DNA from: Aliidongia dinghuensis
Lineage (GTDB): Bacteria > Pseudomonadota > Alphaproteobacteria > ATCC43930 > CGMCC-115725
NCBI RefSeq assembly: GCF_014643535.1
Contig: NZ_BMJQ01000001.1
Location: forward strand, 186,001-250,000
Length of the DNA stretch: 64,000 nucleotides
Direction: 5' to 3'
Made by a program: the position numbers and the translations under genes. How positions within the stretch are numbered: position 1 is the stretch's first letter; each line of letters starts with the position of its first letter. The notes under the pieces were generated by a model. It did no database searches. It was not told the origin of the DNA and was given only the letters and a program-made list of their open reading frames with translations. This document shows, piece by piece, positions 35,974 through 45,515 of this stretch.

Positions 35974-37656
35974 TCACTCCGGCGGCGCCCCTTTCAGGCT
36001 CTGCGCGACTTCGCGGGCATGTTCGGCCGCCTCGACGATCTGGCGTCGGTCGAGCACGATCGACAAGAGTGCGCCCATGCGTTCGACCCGGAACACTTCC
36101 TTGCCGGGCAGCGCCTTGTTGCAATTGTCCTTTGTGAAGGCGATGAAGAAGTCCGCCTTGTCCCGGTCGTCGGTGAAAATGAAATTATCCGGGAAGAAAT
36201 AGTCGGCCGAGATGGGCGGGCCGCAGACCGCGACCGTGAAGTCGTGGTCCTCGAACTCGGCGCCGTACTCGGTCTCGAGGTAGTTGACGAGACCCTTCAC
36301 CGCCTCGGCGTAGGAATTGCCCCAATAGTCGGTCTTGAACAGGGTCTGGGCGCCGTCCACGCCGCCGACAAGCCCGTTGTAATAGACGTATTGGTCGGGG
36401 TGCAGCCAGACCATGATGCCGATATGGCCGACGCCGTAGAGGGCCGCCAGGCCGGCGACCGCCCAGCGCCAGCGGAACGTCCGCAGCCGCTCGATCACAT
36501 GATCGGCGACGAGGGCGGCGCCGACCGCAATCGGCGGCAGCACGAAGATGAAATGGCGCATGCCGTCGAACAGCACGGCCTTGATGTAGACGGCATAGGC
36601 GATCGGGAAGAGGGCGGCGAACGCGATCACGCCATATTGCAGGGAGCGGACCCGGTCGGGGCCCTGGCGCCGGCGCAGTTGCTGGGCGACCGCCGCCGGG
36701 ATCGCGGCAATGGCGAGCAGCAGCGTCAGCTCCGGCAGCGCCAGCACCACATGGGTCGGCAAATATTCCCAAGGGAGGTCGGTCGCCGGAAAATACTGGC
36801 CGGCGAAGAGCGTATTGAACGGGAATGTCTCGTGGCTGAAGAAGGCGAGTGCCGTCAGCGGATGCTCGATCGGCGCCTGCTGCGCCCAGGGCCAGAACAC
36901 CAGCATGACGGCATAGGCGAACACAACCATCGGCACCAGCACGGACCAGGTGCCTTCGATGAGCTCGCGCAGCATCACGCCCGGTTTACGCGTCTCGGCG
37001 AGCCGCCAGGCGCAATGGATCAGGCCGAAGAGGCCCGCATAGCAGAAGAACAGCAGGCCGCCGACGCGCACGCCCAGGGACAGGCCGATGACGAAGCCGA
37101 GCTTGACGACCAGGCTCAGGCGCGGTCGCGGCAACGCCGCGATGATGCGCACCAGATAATAGATCGACCAGATGCCGGCGACCGCGAAGGGAATGTCCTT
37201 CGGGTTGTTGAACATCTGGCCGTAGTAGTTGGGGATAGTCAGCAGCAGCAGCGCCGAGAGGAAGCCCGCGCGCGGGCCGGCCATGAAACGGCCGAGCTTC
37301 CAGGCGCCGAGGATGCCCAGCACGCCGACGAGCCCGTTCAGCAGGTGGCGCGTCTCGTAGGTGCCGAATGGCGAGACCTTGTTGATGAAGGCGGCCGTCA
37401 TGTCGAAGGCGGCGCCGTAATTATAGAGATTGAGCCAGTGGAGCGAGCGCGTGTCCCGGAACCAGGACAGGTAATAGTCCATGACGAAGACGCCGTACCA
37501 ATTATGGACGTCCTCGTCCCAGGTGACGCCGTAGTCGCGGAAGGTGACGACGACGAGGCCAAGCGTGCCCAGCATCAGCAGCAGCGAGGCGAGATCCCAG
37601 CTCGGCGCCAGACGGCGCCGGCGCGCCGGCACGCGGGTGAAATCGATTGCCGTCAC
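35974..37656 (-). CDS. GT39/PMT-like membrane glycosyltransferase
   Basis: 560 aa with a dozen hydrophobic segments. Acidic first periplasmic loop motif DYGVTWDEDVHNWYG (the D-E of GT39 active sites), NPKDIPFAVAGIWS and a C-terminal periplasmic domain (TDYWGNSYAEAVKG). ArnT/PMT enzymes use polyprenyl-phosphate sugars, as supplied by the GT2 enzyme. GTG 37656 is the start. Acceptor (lipid A, glycan or protein) unknown. Confidence 0.88.
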   Translation of the reverse strand: MTAIDFTRVPARRRRLAPSWDLASLLLMLGTLGLVVVTFRDYGVTWDEDVHNWYGVFVMDYYLSWFRDTRSLHWLNLYNYGAAFDMTAAFINKVSPFGTYETRHLLNGLVGVLGILGAWKLGRFMAGPRAGFLSALLLLTIPNYYGQMFNNPKDIPFAVAGIWSIYYLVRIIAALPRPRLSLVVKLGFVIGLSLGVRVGGLLFFCYAGLFGLIHCAWRLAETRKPGVMLRELIEGTWSVLVPMVVFAYAVMLVFWPWAQQAPIEHPLTALAFFSHETFPFNTLFAGQYFPATDLPWEYLPTHVVLALPELTLLLAIAAIPAAVAQQLRRRQGPDRVRSLQYGVIAFAALFPIAYAVYIKAVLFDGMRHFIFVLPPIAVGAALVADHVIERLRTFRWRWAVAGLAALYGVGHIGIMVWLHPDQYVYYNGLVGGVDGAQTLFKTDYWGNSYAEAVKGLVNYLETEYGAEFEDHDFTVAVCGPPISADYFFPDNFIFTDDRDKADFFIAFTKDNCNKALPGKEVFRVERMGALLSIVLDRRQIVEAAEHAREVAQSLKGAPPE

Positions 37657-37968
37657 CGCGTCGTGCCTCGCTCACTCAGGGCGCTGCGAGCCAAAGGTGC
37701 ATTCCGTTCGATCACTTGAGGCTTGCTCCGCTTATCCCAAGTCGTCCCTGTCCCAAGTCGTCCCTGTCCCAAGTCGTGCCCGTCCAAAGTCGTACCGGTG
37801 CCCGGCCTCGGAGACCCGCATGACCGTTCGCTCACGCCCCCATAACGCCTGAGCGCGATGACTTATTTCCTAACGCTTCGTTCGTGCCGGCTTATAGCAT
37901 GAGGATTGGCCGGAATCGGCAGCGATTTGCGCGCCTTCCAGCCACCCCGTCGTCCAAGGAGTCTTCTC
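37657..37968. other. Non-coding gap with tandem repeats
   Basis: No gene seen. Contains the four-unit 16-bp array at 37736-37799 and AT-rich patches around 37855-37900 that could hold the divergent promoters for the GT39 (minus) and GNAT (plus) genes. Confidence 0.6.
37736..37799. repeat. Four tandem 16-bp units
   Basis: CCCAAGTCGTCCCTGT at 37736-37751 and exactly again at 37752-37767, then two diverged units (37768-37783 and 37784-37799). Lies about 80 bp before the GT39 start, inside its likely 5' leader. Confidence 0.85.
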
Positions 37969-38757
37969 TTGTCCCCGGCGTCCCTAGAGCTCATCCGCAC
38001 CATCGAGGAAGCCTCGTTCGGTGCCTGGCCAGCCTTGTCCTATGCATTCGACGACGGCTGGGTCCTGCGCTTCGCCGACGGCCACACCAAGCGGGCCAAT
38101 TCAATCAACCCAACCTATCCCAGCACCAGCCCCAATGCCGGCGACGTCGAGGCCAAGATCGCACGCGCCGAAGCCTGGTTCCGCGCGCGCGGCCTGCCGC
38201 CGATCTTCCGCCTGACGCCGCTCGCGGACCCCTGCGACCTGGACCAGCGCCTGGCAGGGCGCGGCTATGCAGCCGCTGAAGTGAGCCGGGCGCTCTATCA
38301 TCCCGATCTCAGCGATGTCGCGCCCCTGGCGCTGCCCGACAGCGTCGAGCTGCACCTGGATGCGACGCCGGACCAGGGCTGGCTCGACGCCTATCTGGCG
38401 CTGACGCCGCTCGATGCGGCGAAGACGGCGGCCTTGAAGCGGATGCTGCCGCTCATCGTGCCGGCGGTGCGCTTCGGCTGGCTCGCAGAGGCCGGCCGGC
38501 CGATCGCGGCCGCCTTCGTCACCGTGCAGGGCGGGTTGATTGGAACCTATGACGTGGTCACGGCGCCCGAGGCCCGGCGGCGCGGCCTGATGCGGGCACT
38601 GCTCTCGCGGCTCTACCGCTGGGCGGTCGACGAGGCGGGCGGCGTTTCAGGCGCGCTGTTCGTGGTTGCGGCGAACGAGCCCGCGGGCGCGCTCTATGAA
38701 GGCTTCGGTTATCGGGAACTCTATCGCTACCACTATCGACTGGCGCCGAACCGATAG
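37969..38757 (+). CDS. GNAT-family acetyltransferase (two-domain)
   Basis: 262 aa from a TTG at 37969 with the strong AAGGAG 8 nt upstream; an upstream TTG at 37906 has none. N-terminal half LELIRTIEEASFGAWPAL, YAFDDGWVLRFADGHTKRANSI is the typical degenerate GNAT half; the C-terminal half has the acetyl-CoA loop VVTAPEARRRGLMRALLSRLY and ANEPAGALYEGFGYRELYRY. Substrate unknown. Confidence 0.85.
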   Translation: MSPASLELIRTIEEASFGAWPALSYAFDDGWVLRFADGHTKRANSINPTYPSTSPNAGDVEAKIARAEAWFRARGLPPIFRLTPLADPCDLDQRLAGRGYAAAEVSRALYHPDLSDVAPLALPDSVELHLDATPDQGWLDAYLALTPLDAAKTAALKRMLPLIVPAVRFGWLAEAGRPIAAAFVTVQGGLIGTYDVVTAPEARRRGLMRALLSRLYRWAVDEAGGVSGALFVVAANEPAGALYEGFGYRELYRYHYRLAPNR

Positions 38758-38786
38758 GGTCCGGCGGCCGGTCGATAACCGAAGCA

Positions 38787-39239
38787 TCACTCCGCCGGCT
38801 GGGCTTCCGGCTCCGCCTCGTGCTGATCATGGCCACGGTCGCTGTCGCCGCCCTGATGCGGCTGCGCGTGCTGGACGCTCGCTTCCATGGTCTCGGGCTG
38901 ATCGGCCTCGGCGATGTCGTTCTGCGGCTGCTGCCGGAAATGCTGCGGCCCTTCGCCGTTGGCATTCATGACGCGGAAATAGTGCTCGGCATGCTGGTAC
39001 AGGTTCTCGGCGGCGATCCGGTCGCCGGCCGAGGCGGCCTCGCGTGCCAGCGCCACGTACCGTTCGAACACCTGGTACGCATTGCCGCGGATCTTCATGC
39101 CCGGGCCGTTGCTGTCGAAGGTCTGCGAGCGATGTGGGGGGCGCGGCCGACCGCCCCCGTTGTTGTTGCTGCCGCCATTCATGTTGTTGGGGTTGTTGTT
39201 GCCGCGGCCGCGCGACCGTTTGTTAGGACCTGATCTCAT
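38787..39239 (-). CDS. DUF4167 protein, probable RNA-binding
   Basis: 150 aa. Basic Asn/Gly-rich N-terminus (repeats of NNN and GGG, RGRGNNNPNNMN), then the DUF4167 domain: FDSNGPGMKIRGNAYQVFERY, AREAASAGDRIAAENLYQHAEHYFRV. The C-terminus is acidic and His/Gln-rich. Alphaproteobacterial family found downstream of prmC, as here. Function unknown; basic tail suggests nucleic-acid binding. Confidence 0.9.
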   Translation of the reverse strand: MRSGPNKRSRGRGNNNPNNMNGGSNNNGGGRPRPPHRSQTFDSNGPGMKIRGNAYQVFERYVALAREAASAGDRIAAENLYQHAEHYFRVMNANGEGPQHFRQQPQNDIAEADQPETMEASVQHAQPHQGGDSDRGHDQHEAEPEAQPAE

Positions 39240-39428
39240 GGCACCTGATTACGGCTAGTGGCGAATCTATGGGTGACGGGCTCGCCGGAACGGGCCGCGC
39301 CAGTGGGCGCAGCCGGTTCATCGAGGCAGTTTGGGCTGGGGCTATCCCGGCGCCAACGCCCGGAAGTGTGCCCGTCGACATGGACCCTAGACGGTGCGGC
39401 GTCGCATTCCAACCATTATTTTCGAGTA

Positions 39429-40319
39429 TCAGCCCGCTTTGCGCAGCACGACGGCCCGGACAATTCCGCCGAGGTCGGCGCGCTCTTCGCACGGAACGAG
39501 ACCCGCTGCGGTAGCGAGATCCCCCACCGCGGCGGCCTGGCCCTGGCCGATTTCGAACACGACATGGCCGCCGGGCTTCAGCAACCTGGCGGCGGCCGGC
39601 GCCAGGATGCGATAGGGTGCCAGCCCGTCGGCGCCGCCCGCCAGCGCGCCAAGCGGGTCATGGTCGCGCACCTCCGGCGCCAGGCCGGCGATGTCGCTTT
39701 CAGGAATGTAGGGCGGGTTCGCGACGATGAGGTCGACCCCGCCGGCGAGTGCCCCGACCCCAAGCGCATCAGCCCAGTCGCCGACGATGAAACGCGCGCG
39801 AGCGGCAAGGCCGAGCGCCGCGGCATTGGCGGCGGCGAGCCGCGCGGCATCCTCCGACCGGTCGATGCCGATGCCGAAGCCCCGCGGTAGCTCGCTCAGG
39901 AGCGCCAGCAGCAGGCAGCCTGTTCCGGTACCGAAATCGATCAGTGTCAGTGCCGCATTCCTATCAGGAACCCGGTCGAGCGCCGCCTCGACGATCGTCT
40001 CGCTGTCCGGGCGCGGGTCGAGCGTTGCGGGGGTGACGATGAAATCGAGCGACCAGAATTCGCGATGGCCAAGGATGCGCGAGACCGGCTCGCGCCGTGC
40101 CCGCCGGTCGACAAGCTGCTCGAACGCGGCGATCAACGTGGGTGTGACGATTTGTTCCGGATACGCAACAATTCGACCAGTCGTGAGGCCCGTCGCATGC
40201 CCCAGCAGCAGCCGTGCCTCGCGGGCTGGTGCCTCGATGCCGGCTGCCTTGAGGCGCGCCGCGGCCGCCGCGATCAGCGTGCCGATCTCTATCCCTGATC
40301 CGGGCTCCGGGGCGGTCAC
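39429..40319 (-). CDS. prmC: Peptide chain release factor N5-glutamine methyltransferase PrmC
   Basis: 296 aa. Methylates the Gln of the GGQ motif in RF1 and RF2. SAM motif [19 protein letters not shown] and catalytic [12 protein letters not shown] (NPPY). GTG start overlaps the prfA stop (GTGA). The prfA-prmC pairing confirms the assignment. Confidence 0.95.
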   Translation of the reverse strand: MTAPEPGSGIEIGTLIAAAAARLKAAGIEAPAREARLLLGHATGLTTGRIVAYPEQIVTPTLIAAFEQLVDRRARREPVSRILGHREFWSLDFIVTPATLDPRPDSETIVEAALDRVPDRNAALTLIDFGTGTGCLLLALLSELPRGFGIGIDRSEDAARLAAANAAALGLAARARFIVGDWADALGVGALAGGVDLIVANPPYIPESDIAGLAPEVRDHDPLGALAGGADGLAPYRILAPAAARLLKPGGHVVFEIGQGQAAAVGDLATAAGLVPCEERADLGGIVRAVVLRKAG

Positions 40320-41392
40320 TCGATCTCGGCGAGCTTCGCCGCCTGGTCTTCGGCGATCAGCGCCTCGACGATTTCGTCGAGCGCCTCGCCCGTCATCACC
40401 TTGTCGATCTTGTAGAGCGTCAGGTTGATGCGGTGCTCGGTGACGCGCCCTTGCGGGAAGTTATAGGTGCGGATGCGCTCCGACCGGTCGCCACTGCCGA
40501 CCTGGCTCTTGCGGTCGGCCGCGCGCGCCGCGTCCAGCGCCTGGCGCTCCATGTCGTAAAGGCGGGCACGCAGCACTTTCAAAGCCTTGGCCTTGTTCTT
40601 GTGCTGCGATTTCTCGTCCTGCTGGATGACGACGAGGCCGGTCGGCAGATGGGTGATGCGCACGGCGCTGTCGGTCGTGTTGACCGACTGGCCGCCAGGG
40701 CCGCTCGACCGGTAGACGTCGATCCGGAGATCCTTGTCCTCGATCTGGATGTCGACTTCCTCGGCCTCGGGCAGCACGGCCACGGTCGCGGCCGAGGTAT
40801 GGATGCGCCCTTGAGTCTCGGTCGCCGGCACGCGCTGAACGCGATGGACGCCTGATTCGAATTTGAGACGGGCGAACACCGCGCGGCCGGAGATCTCGGC
40901 GGTTGCTTCCTTGAAGCCGCCGGCGGTGCCCTCCGAGATGCTCATGGTCTCGAAGCGCCAGCCGTGCTGGTCGGCATAGCGCTGGTACATGCGGAAGAGG
41001 TCGGCCGCGAACAGCGCTGCCTCCTCGCCGCCGGTGCCGGCGCGCACTTCCAGGATGGCGTTCTTGTCGTCGGCCGCGTCCTTGGGCAGCAGCATGACCT
41101 GGACCTGGCGCTCAAGCGTCGGAATCCGCTCCTTCAGAGCGAGAAATTCCTCCTCAGCCATCGCCCTCAGTTCCGGGTCGGAATTGTCGGCGACCATCTG
41201 GGCCAGATTGGCGATCTCGTCGCGCGCGGCGTTGAGCTCGCCGATGGCGCCGACGATCGGCTCCAGGTCGCTGAACTCCTTCGACAGCTTGGCGAAGCTG
41301 CCGGCGTCGACATTGCCGGCAAGCAGGTCACGCAGTTCGTCGTAGCGGACGGTCAGGCGGTGGAGTTTATGATCGAGCGAGGAACGGTCCAT
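40316..41392 (-). CDS. prfA: Peptide chain release factor 1
   Basis: 358 aa. Reads UAA and UAG stop codons. The GGQ peptidyl-tRNA hydrolysis motif lies in [14 protein letters not shown] near residue 230 and the tripeptide anticodon region is RVPATETQG. Length equals the family norm (about 360). Operon hisS-prfA-prmC. Confidence 0.97.
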   Translation of the reverse strand: MDRSSLDHKLHRLTVRYDELRDLLAGNVDAGSFAKLSKEFSDLEPIVGAIGELNAARDEIANLAQMVADNSDPELRAMAEEEFLALKERIPTLERQVQVMLLPKDAADDKNAILEVRAGTGGEEAALFAADLFRMYQRYADQHGWRFETMSISEGTAGGFKEATAEISGRAVFARLKFESGVHRVQRVPATETQGRIHTSAATVAVLPEAEEVDIQIEDKDLRIDVYRSSGPGGQSVNTTDSAVRITHLPTGLVVIQQDEKSQHKNKAKALKVLRARLYDMERQALDAARAADRKSQVGSGDRSERIRTYNFPQGRVTEHRINLTLYKIDKVMTGEALDEIVEALIAEDQAAKLAEIE

Positions 41393-41414
41393 GGGTCTGT
41401 CTCAGGTCCGGGGC

Positions 41415-42659
41415 TCAGGCGAGGCCCTTTAACCGCTCGGCCAGACCGTCGAGCGGCACTTCCTCCTGGCTGCCGGCGTCGAGGTCGCGGAACGTGACGG
41501 CGCCGCGCGCGAGCTCGTCCTCGCCCAGGACGAGTGCCACCCTGGCCTCGATTTTGTCGGCGCGCTTCATGCGCTTGCCGACGTTGCCGCTGTAGCCGAG
41601 GTCGACGACATGGCCCAGGCCGCGCAGGCGCTGGGTCAGTTTCAAGGCCTCGAGCTCGGCCGCTTCGCCCACCGGAATGACCGCGATCGGCCGGGCCGGC
41701 GCGGGCGGTTCGGCGATCAGCATCGAGAGCCGCTCGATGCCGCCGGCCCAGCCGACGGCGGGCAGCGCCGGCCCGCCCATCATGGCCATGAGCCCGTCAT
41801 AGCGGCCGCCGCCCAGCACGGTGCCCTGGGAGCCCAACTCGGTCGTGATGAACTCGAAAGCGGTGTGGCAGTAATAATCGAGCCCGCGCACGAGCCGCGG
41901 GTTCAGCTCATAGGCGATGTCGAGCGCGTCGAGGCCGCGCTTCACCTCGTCGAAGAACGCCTTGGCCGGATCCGTCAGATAGGCGCTGAACGCCGGTGCG
42001 TCGGCGACGATCGCCTTGTCGCCCTCGTCCTTGGAATCAAGGATGCGCAGCGGGTTGCGGCCCAACCGGTCGCGGCTGTCGTCGGACAGCTTGTCCAGGT
42101 GCCGGGTGAAATACTCGACGAGCGCCGCGCGATAGGCGGTGCGGCTTTCCGTGTCGCCGAGCGTGTTGAGCTCGAGCCGGCAGGACTTGAGCACGCCCAG
42201 CTCGTCCAGGATCGCGGCGCCCATGGCGATCACTTCCACGTCGGCCTGCGGCTGGGCCGCACCGATCAGCTCCGCGTCGATCTGGTGGAACTGGCGATAG
42301 CGGCCCTTCTGCGGCCGCTCATAGCGGAACATCGGCCCGGCGCCGAAGAACTTGAGCGGTGTCGCCTGGGTCAAGCCGTTCGACAGCACGGCGCGCGCGA
42401 TGCCAGCGGTATATTCCGGCCGGAGCGTGATCTCCTCGCCGCCGCGGTCCTTGAACGTGTACATCTCCTTGGAGACCACGTCGGTCGTCTCGCCGATCGG
42501 GCGCGAGAACACCTCGGTGAATTCGAAGATCGGCGTCGCGATCTCGCCGAAGCCGTAGCGCTCCGCGATCTTGCGCGCGGTCTCGATCACGGTCCGGTGG
42601 CGGCGCGCCTCGGCAGGCAGCAGGTCCTGGGTGCCGCGCACCGCCTGAAGCTGGGCCAT
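41415..42659 (-). CDS. hisS: Histidine--tRNA ligase
   Basis: 414 aa class II synthetase. Motif 2 [18 protein letters not shown], histidine-specific [19 protein letters not shown], motif 3 [14 protein letters not shown], and a C-terminal anticodon-binding domain ([18 protein letters not shown]). ATG 42659 is preceded by AAAGGAAG. Between ispG and prfA on the minus strand. Confidence 0.97.
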   Translation of the reverse strand: MAQLQAVRGTQDLLPAEARRHRTVIETARKIAERYGFGEIATPIFEFTEVFSRPIGETTDVVSKEMYTFKDRGGEEITLRPEYTAGIARAVLSNGLTQATPLKFFGAGPMFRYERPQKGRYRQFHQIDAELIGAAQPQADVEVIAMGAAILDELGVLKSCRLELNTLGDTESRTAYRAALVEYFTRHLDKLSDDSRDRLGRNPLRILDSKDEGDKAIVADAPAFSAYLTDPAKAFFDEVKRGLDALDIAYELNPRLVRGLDYYCHTAFEFITTELGSQGTVLGGGRYDGLMAMMGGPALPAVGWAGGIERLSMLIAEPPAPARPIAVIPVGEAAELEALKLTQRLRGLGHVVDLGYSGNVGKRMKRADKIEARVALVLGEDELARGAVTFRDLDAGSQEEVPLDGLAERLKGLA

Positions 42660-42712
42660 GGGATCACTTCCTTTGAACGAACGGGTCTTCAAGAATAGAG
42701 AAAGGGCCGGCC

Positions 42713-42775
42713 GGGCGGCACGGGAGTGCCGCCCTCTCTTTGCGGATGATGTGGAGCGGGCTTAAAGGCCCGCTC
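42713..42775. other. Two stem-loops between ispG and hisS
   Basis: GGGCGGCAC (42713-42721) / GTGCCGCCC (42726-42734) with loop GGGA, and GAGCGGGC (42754-42761) / GCCCGCTC (42768-42775) with loop TTAAAG. Both stems are perfect. Neither is followed by a T-run, so they may be RNA processing or attenuation elements before hisS rather than intrinsic terminators. Confidence 0.6.
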
Positions 42776-42810
42776 GCGGTCCGGCCCTTGGTTCGAACCG
42801 GTTGGAAGCG

Positions 42811-43932
42811 CTATTCCGCCGCTTCCGCCGCCGCCTTCTCCGCCTCGATCTGGGCGGCCTTCTGCTCCACCAGACGGACCAGATGGTCGACGATGTCCTT
42901 GTCCTTCAGCCGATGGTCCGGCTGGCCGGCGATATAGATCTGGTGCGTGTTGTTGCCGCCGCCGGTCAAGCCGATGTCGGTCTCGCGCGCCTCACCCGGG
43001 CCGTTCACGACGCAGCCGATGACCGACACGGTCATAGGTGTGGTGATGTGCGACAGACGCTCCTCCAGCACTTCGACGGTCTTGATGACCTGGAAGTTCT
43101 GGCGGGCGCAGGACGGGCACGAGATGACCGTGACGCCGCGGCGGCGCAGGCCCAAGGCCTTCAGGATGTCGTAGCCGACCTTGACCTCTTCGACCGGCTC
43201 GGCCGAGAGCGAGACGCGCACCGTGTCGCCGATGCCGGCCCAGAGCAGCGAGCCGAGCCCGATCGACGACTTGATCGTGCCCATGCGCAGGCCGCCGGCC
43301 TCGGTCACGCCCAGGTGCAGCGGATAGTCGCAGGCCTCGGCCAGCGCGTTGTAGGCCGCAACCGCCAGGAACACGTCGGACGCCTTGCACGAGATCTTGA
43401 ACTCGAAGAAGTCGTTGTCCTCGAGGATCTTCGCGTGGTTGAGCGCGCTCTCGACCATCGCTTCCGGGCAGGGCTCGCCGTAGCGCTCCAGCAGCTCCCG
43501 CTCGAGCGAGCCGGCGTTGACGCCGATGCGCATGGAGCAGCCATGGTCCTTGGCCGCCTTCACCACCTCGCGCACGCGCTCGGCCGAGCCGATGTTGCCC
43601 GGGTTGATGCGCAGGCACGCGGCACCGGCCTCGGCGGCCTCGATCGCGCGCTTATAGTGGAAATGGATGTCGGCCACGATCGGCACGGGCGAACCCTTGA
43701 CGATCGCTTTCAGGGCGGCGGTCGATTCCTCATCGGGGCAGGACACGCGCACGATGTCGGCGCCGGCCTCGGCCGCGGCGCGCACCTGGGCGAGCGTTGC
43801 CTCGACATCGGGCGTCAGCGTGTTGGTCATCGTCTGCACGGAGATCGGGGCGTCGCCGCCGACCAGCACGTTGCCGACCCGGATCTGACGGCTCTTGCGT
43901 CGGATGATGTCCCGATACGGGCGGACGCTCAT
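42811..43932 (-). CDS. ispG: 4-hydroxy-3-methylbut-2-enyl-diphosphate synthase (flavodoxin) IspG
   Basis: 373 aa. Penultimate step of the MEP isoprenoid pathway; [4Fe-4S] enzyme. N-terminal TIM barrel starts with [20 protein letters not shown]; cluster cysteines lie in [12 protein letters not shown] and [12 protein letters not shown]. The tail is extended by an alanine/lysine helix ([13 protein letters not shown]). Follows the RodZ-like gene. Confidence 0.97.
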   Translation of the reverse strand: MSVRPYRDIIRRKSRQIRVGNVLVGGDAPISVQTMTNTLTPDVEATLAQVRAAAEAGADIVRVSCPDEESTAALKAIVKGSPVPIVADIHFHYKRAIEAAEAGAACLRINPGNIGSAERVREVVKAAKDHGCSMRIGVNAGSLERELLERYGEPCPEAMVESALNHAKILEDNDFFEFKISCKASDVFLAVAAYNALAEACDYPLHLGVTEAGGLRMGTIKSSIGLGSLLWAGIGDTVRVSLSAEPVEEVKVGYDILKALGLRRRGVTVISCPSCARQNFQVIKTVEVLEERLSHITTPMTVSVIGCVVNGPGEARETDIGLTGGGNNTHQIYIAGQPDHRLKDKDIVDHLVRLVEQKAAQIEAEKAAAEAAE

Positions 43933-44057
43933 GAGCGAAACTTCCTCGAAGTGGCCAGAATTCGGCCCCTGATATAGCGCGATTACGATGCCCGTAAAAG
44001 CCCGGCAGGTGCCAGGGCCCGCCGGTGCATTGCAGCCGCGCGCTCAGACGATGACGC

Positions 44058-45401
44058 CTATTCCGGCGTGTCTTCGCCCGTGGAAGGTGCAGCGGTCGGC
44101 GCACCGATGGGCGGAGCGGCTGCAGGCGACGTGCCTGCAGGAGCCTGGGACCGGGGCGCCGTGGGCTTCGGCTTGGACGGCACATCTTCGCCGAGGTCGC
44201 CCGAGAGCAGCCGCTGCGGGTCGAGGGGGATCTTCTTCTTCACCATGCCCGTGGGGCCGAGCGCCGGCAGCTCCTTGCCGTCGACCACGAAGCTCAAGCC
44301 CCCCGCATTGCCCGTGCGCATGATCAGGCCCGGCTTCGCCGGCACATAGTAGGTGTCGCCCGGATGCAGCGTGCGGGTGAGGATCGCTTCCTTGCCGTCA
44401 TAGACCTGGACCCAGGCATAGCCCGTGGCCTTGACCAGAATCCGGCCGGGATTGTCGACGGCGCCGTAGGACTTCGGCCCCTTGGCGTCGGCCGCACTCT
44501 CCGGCGGCACGGCCGGCACCGCGCCGGCCGCTGTCTGGGGCAGGGTTTGGCCCGCTGGAGTTTGGCCCGTTGGCGGCTGGGTCTGGGCTTGGGCCGCAAC
44601 CGGCGGCTGGCCGGCCGCGGGCGCCGATCCAGTGGCGACCGTGCCCGGGGCGGGCTTGCCGGCGGCAAGCTGCGGCGCGCCGATCGACGGCTGGAACAGC
44701 TGGGCCGGGGGCGCTGCGGGCGGAACGATCGTGACGCCCGGGGCCGGCGTCGAAGGCGCCGTGACCGCGGTGGCCGGGGCGGTGCCGGACTGGATGGCTC
44801 CGGACGAGGTCGTGCCGGCGGGGGCGGCCGGCGCCGTCGTGGCGCCATCGGCCGGCTTCGCTGCCTCTTGCACGGCGGGCGGGATCGGCGCCTCGGCTTG
44901 CGGCGGGGGCGGCAACAGGCGGGCCGGCACCGGCTCGACCGCCGGCGGCCGCGGATGCTCGCCCGACGACAAATAGTACCAAGTGCCGTAGGCGAGCGTG
45001 ATCAGCAGCAGTGCGATCAGGAACAGGCCGCTGCCCGGGATGCCCCGGTCGGTAAGCGGCACCGGGAAGCTCAGGTCCGGCTTCGAGGCGAGCGTCTTCT
45101 TTTCGGTCTTGAAGCGCCTGACCGCCTCGTTGCCGTCGAGCCCCAGGTAATCGGCATAGGCCCGCAAGAAGCCGGTGGCATAGGCGACGCCGGGCAGGCC
45201 TTCGACCGTGTTGCGCTCGAGCGCTTCCAAGTAATCGGGACGGATGCGGAGTGCTGCGGCGACGTCGCGCAACTCCCAACCGTGTCCCTCGCGCGTCTGG
45301 CGCAACAGTTGGCCGACGCTACCCGCAGGCGGTGTCGACGAGCTGCCTTCGAACGGCTGTTCTTCCTCTTCGTCGCGGGGTTTACGCTGAAACATCGACA
45401 T
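44058..45401 (-). CDS. RodZ-like HTH/DUF4115 membrane protein
   Basis: 447 aa. Cytoplasmic Xre-type HTH (VGQLLRQTREGHGWELRDVA, RPDYLEALERN, GFLRAYADYLGL), one membrane helix (GLFLIALLLITLAYGTWYYL), a long Pro/Ala/Thr/Gln-rich spacer (about residues 150-300) and the DUF4115 beta domain (YAWVQVYDGKEAILTRTLHPG, GNAGGLSFVVDGKELPALG). RodZ links MreB filaments to the wall synthesis machinery. A low-complexity acidic/proline tail follows. Confidence 0.9.
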   Translation of the reverse strand: MSMFQRKPRDEEEEQPFEGSSSTPPAGSVGQLLRQTREGHGWELRDVAAALRIRPDYLEALERNTVEGLPGVAYATGFLRAYADYLGLDGNEAVRRFKTEKKTLASKPDLSFPVPLTDRGIPGSGLFLIALLLITLAYGTWYYLSSGEHPRPPAVEPVPARLLPPPPQAEAPIPPAVQEAAKPADGATTAPAAPAGTTSSGAIQSGTAPATAVTAPSTPAPGVTIVPPAAPPAQLFQPSIGAPQLAAGKPAPGTVATGSAPAAGQPPVAAQAQTQPPTGQTPAGQTLPQTAAGAVPAVPPESAADAKGPKSYGAVDNPGRILVKATGYAWVQVYDGKEAILTRTLHPGDTYYVPAKPGLIMRTGNAGGLSFVVDGKELPALGPTGMVKKKIPLDPQRLLSGDLGEDVPSKPKPTAPRSQAPAGTSPAAAPPIGAPTAAPSTGEDTPE

Positions 45402-45515
45402 ACACCAGGATCCGTCGGATGCAGGAGAACTACAGAACCGGGTGGCCGCTGTCCCGACTCGTGCGGTGTTTTAGCAGTTCTCTTGCCAAGCGCCCAGCAC
45501 CGGATGCGGTGATTT

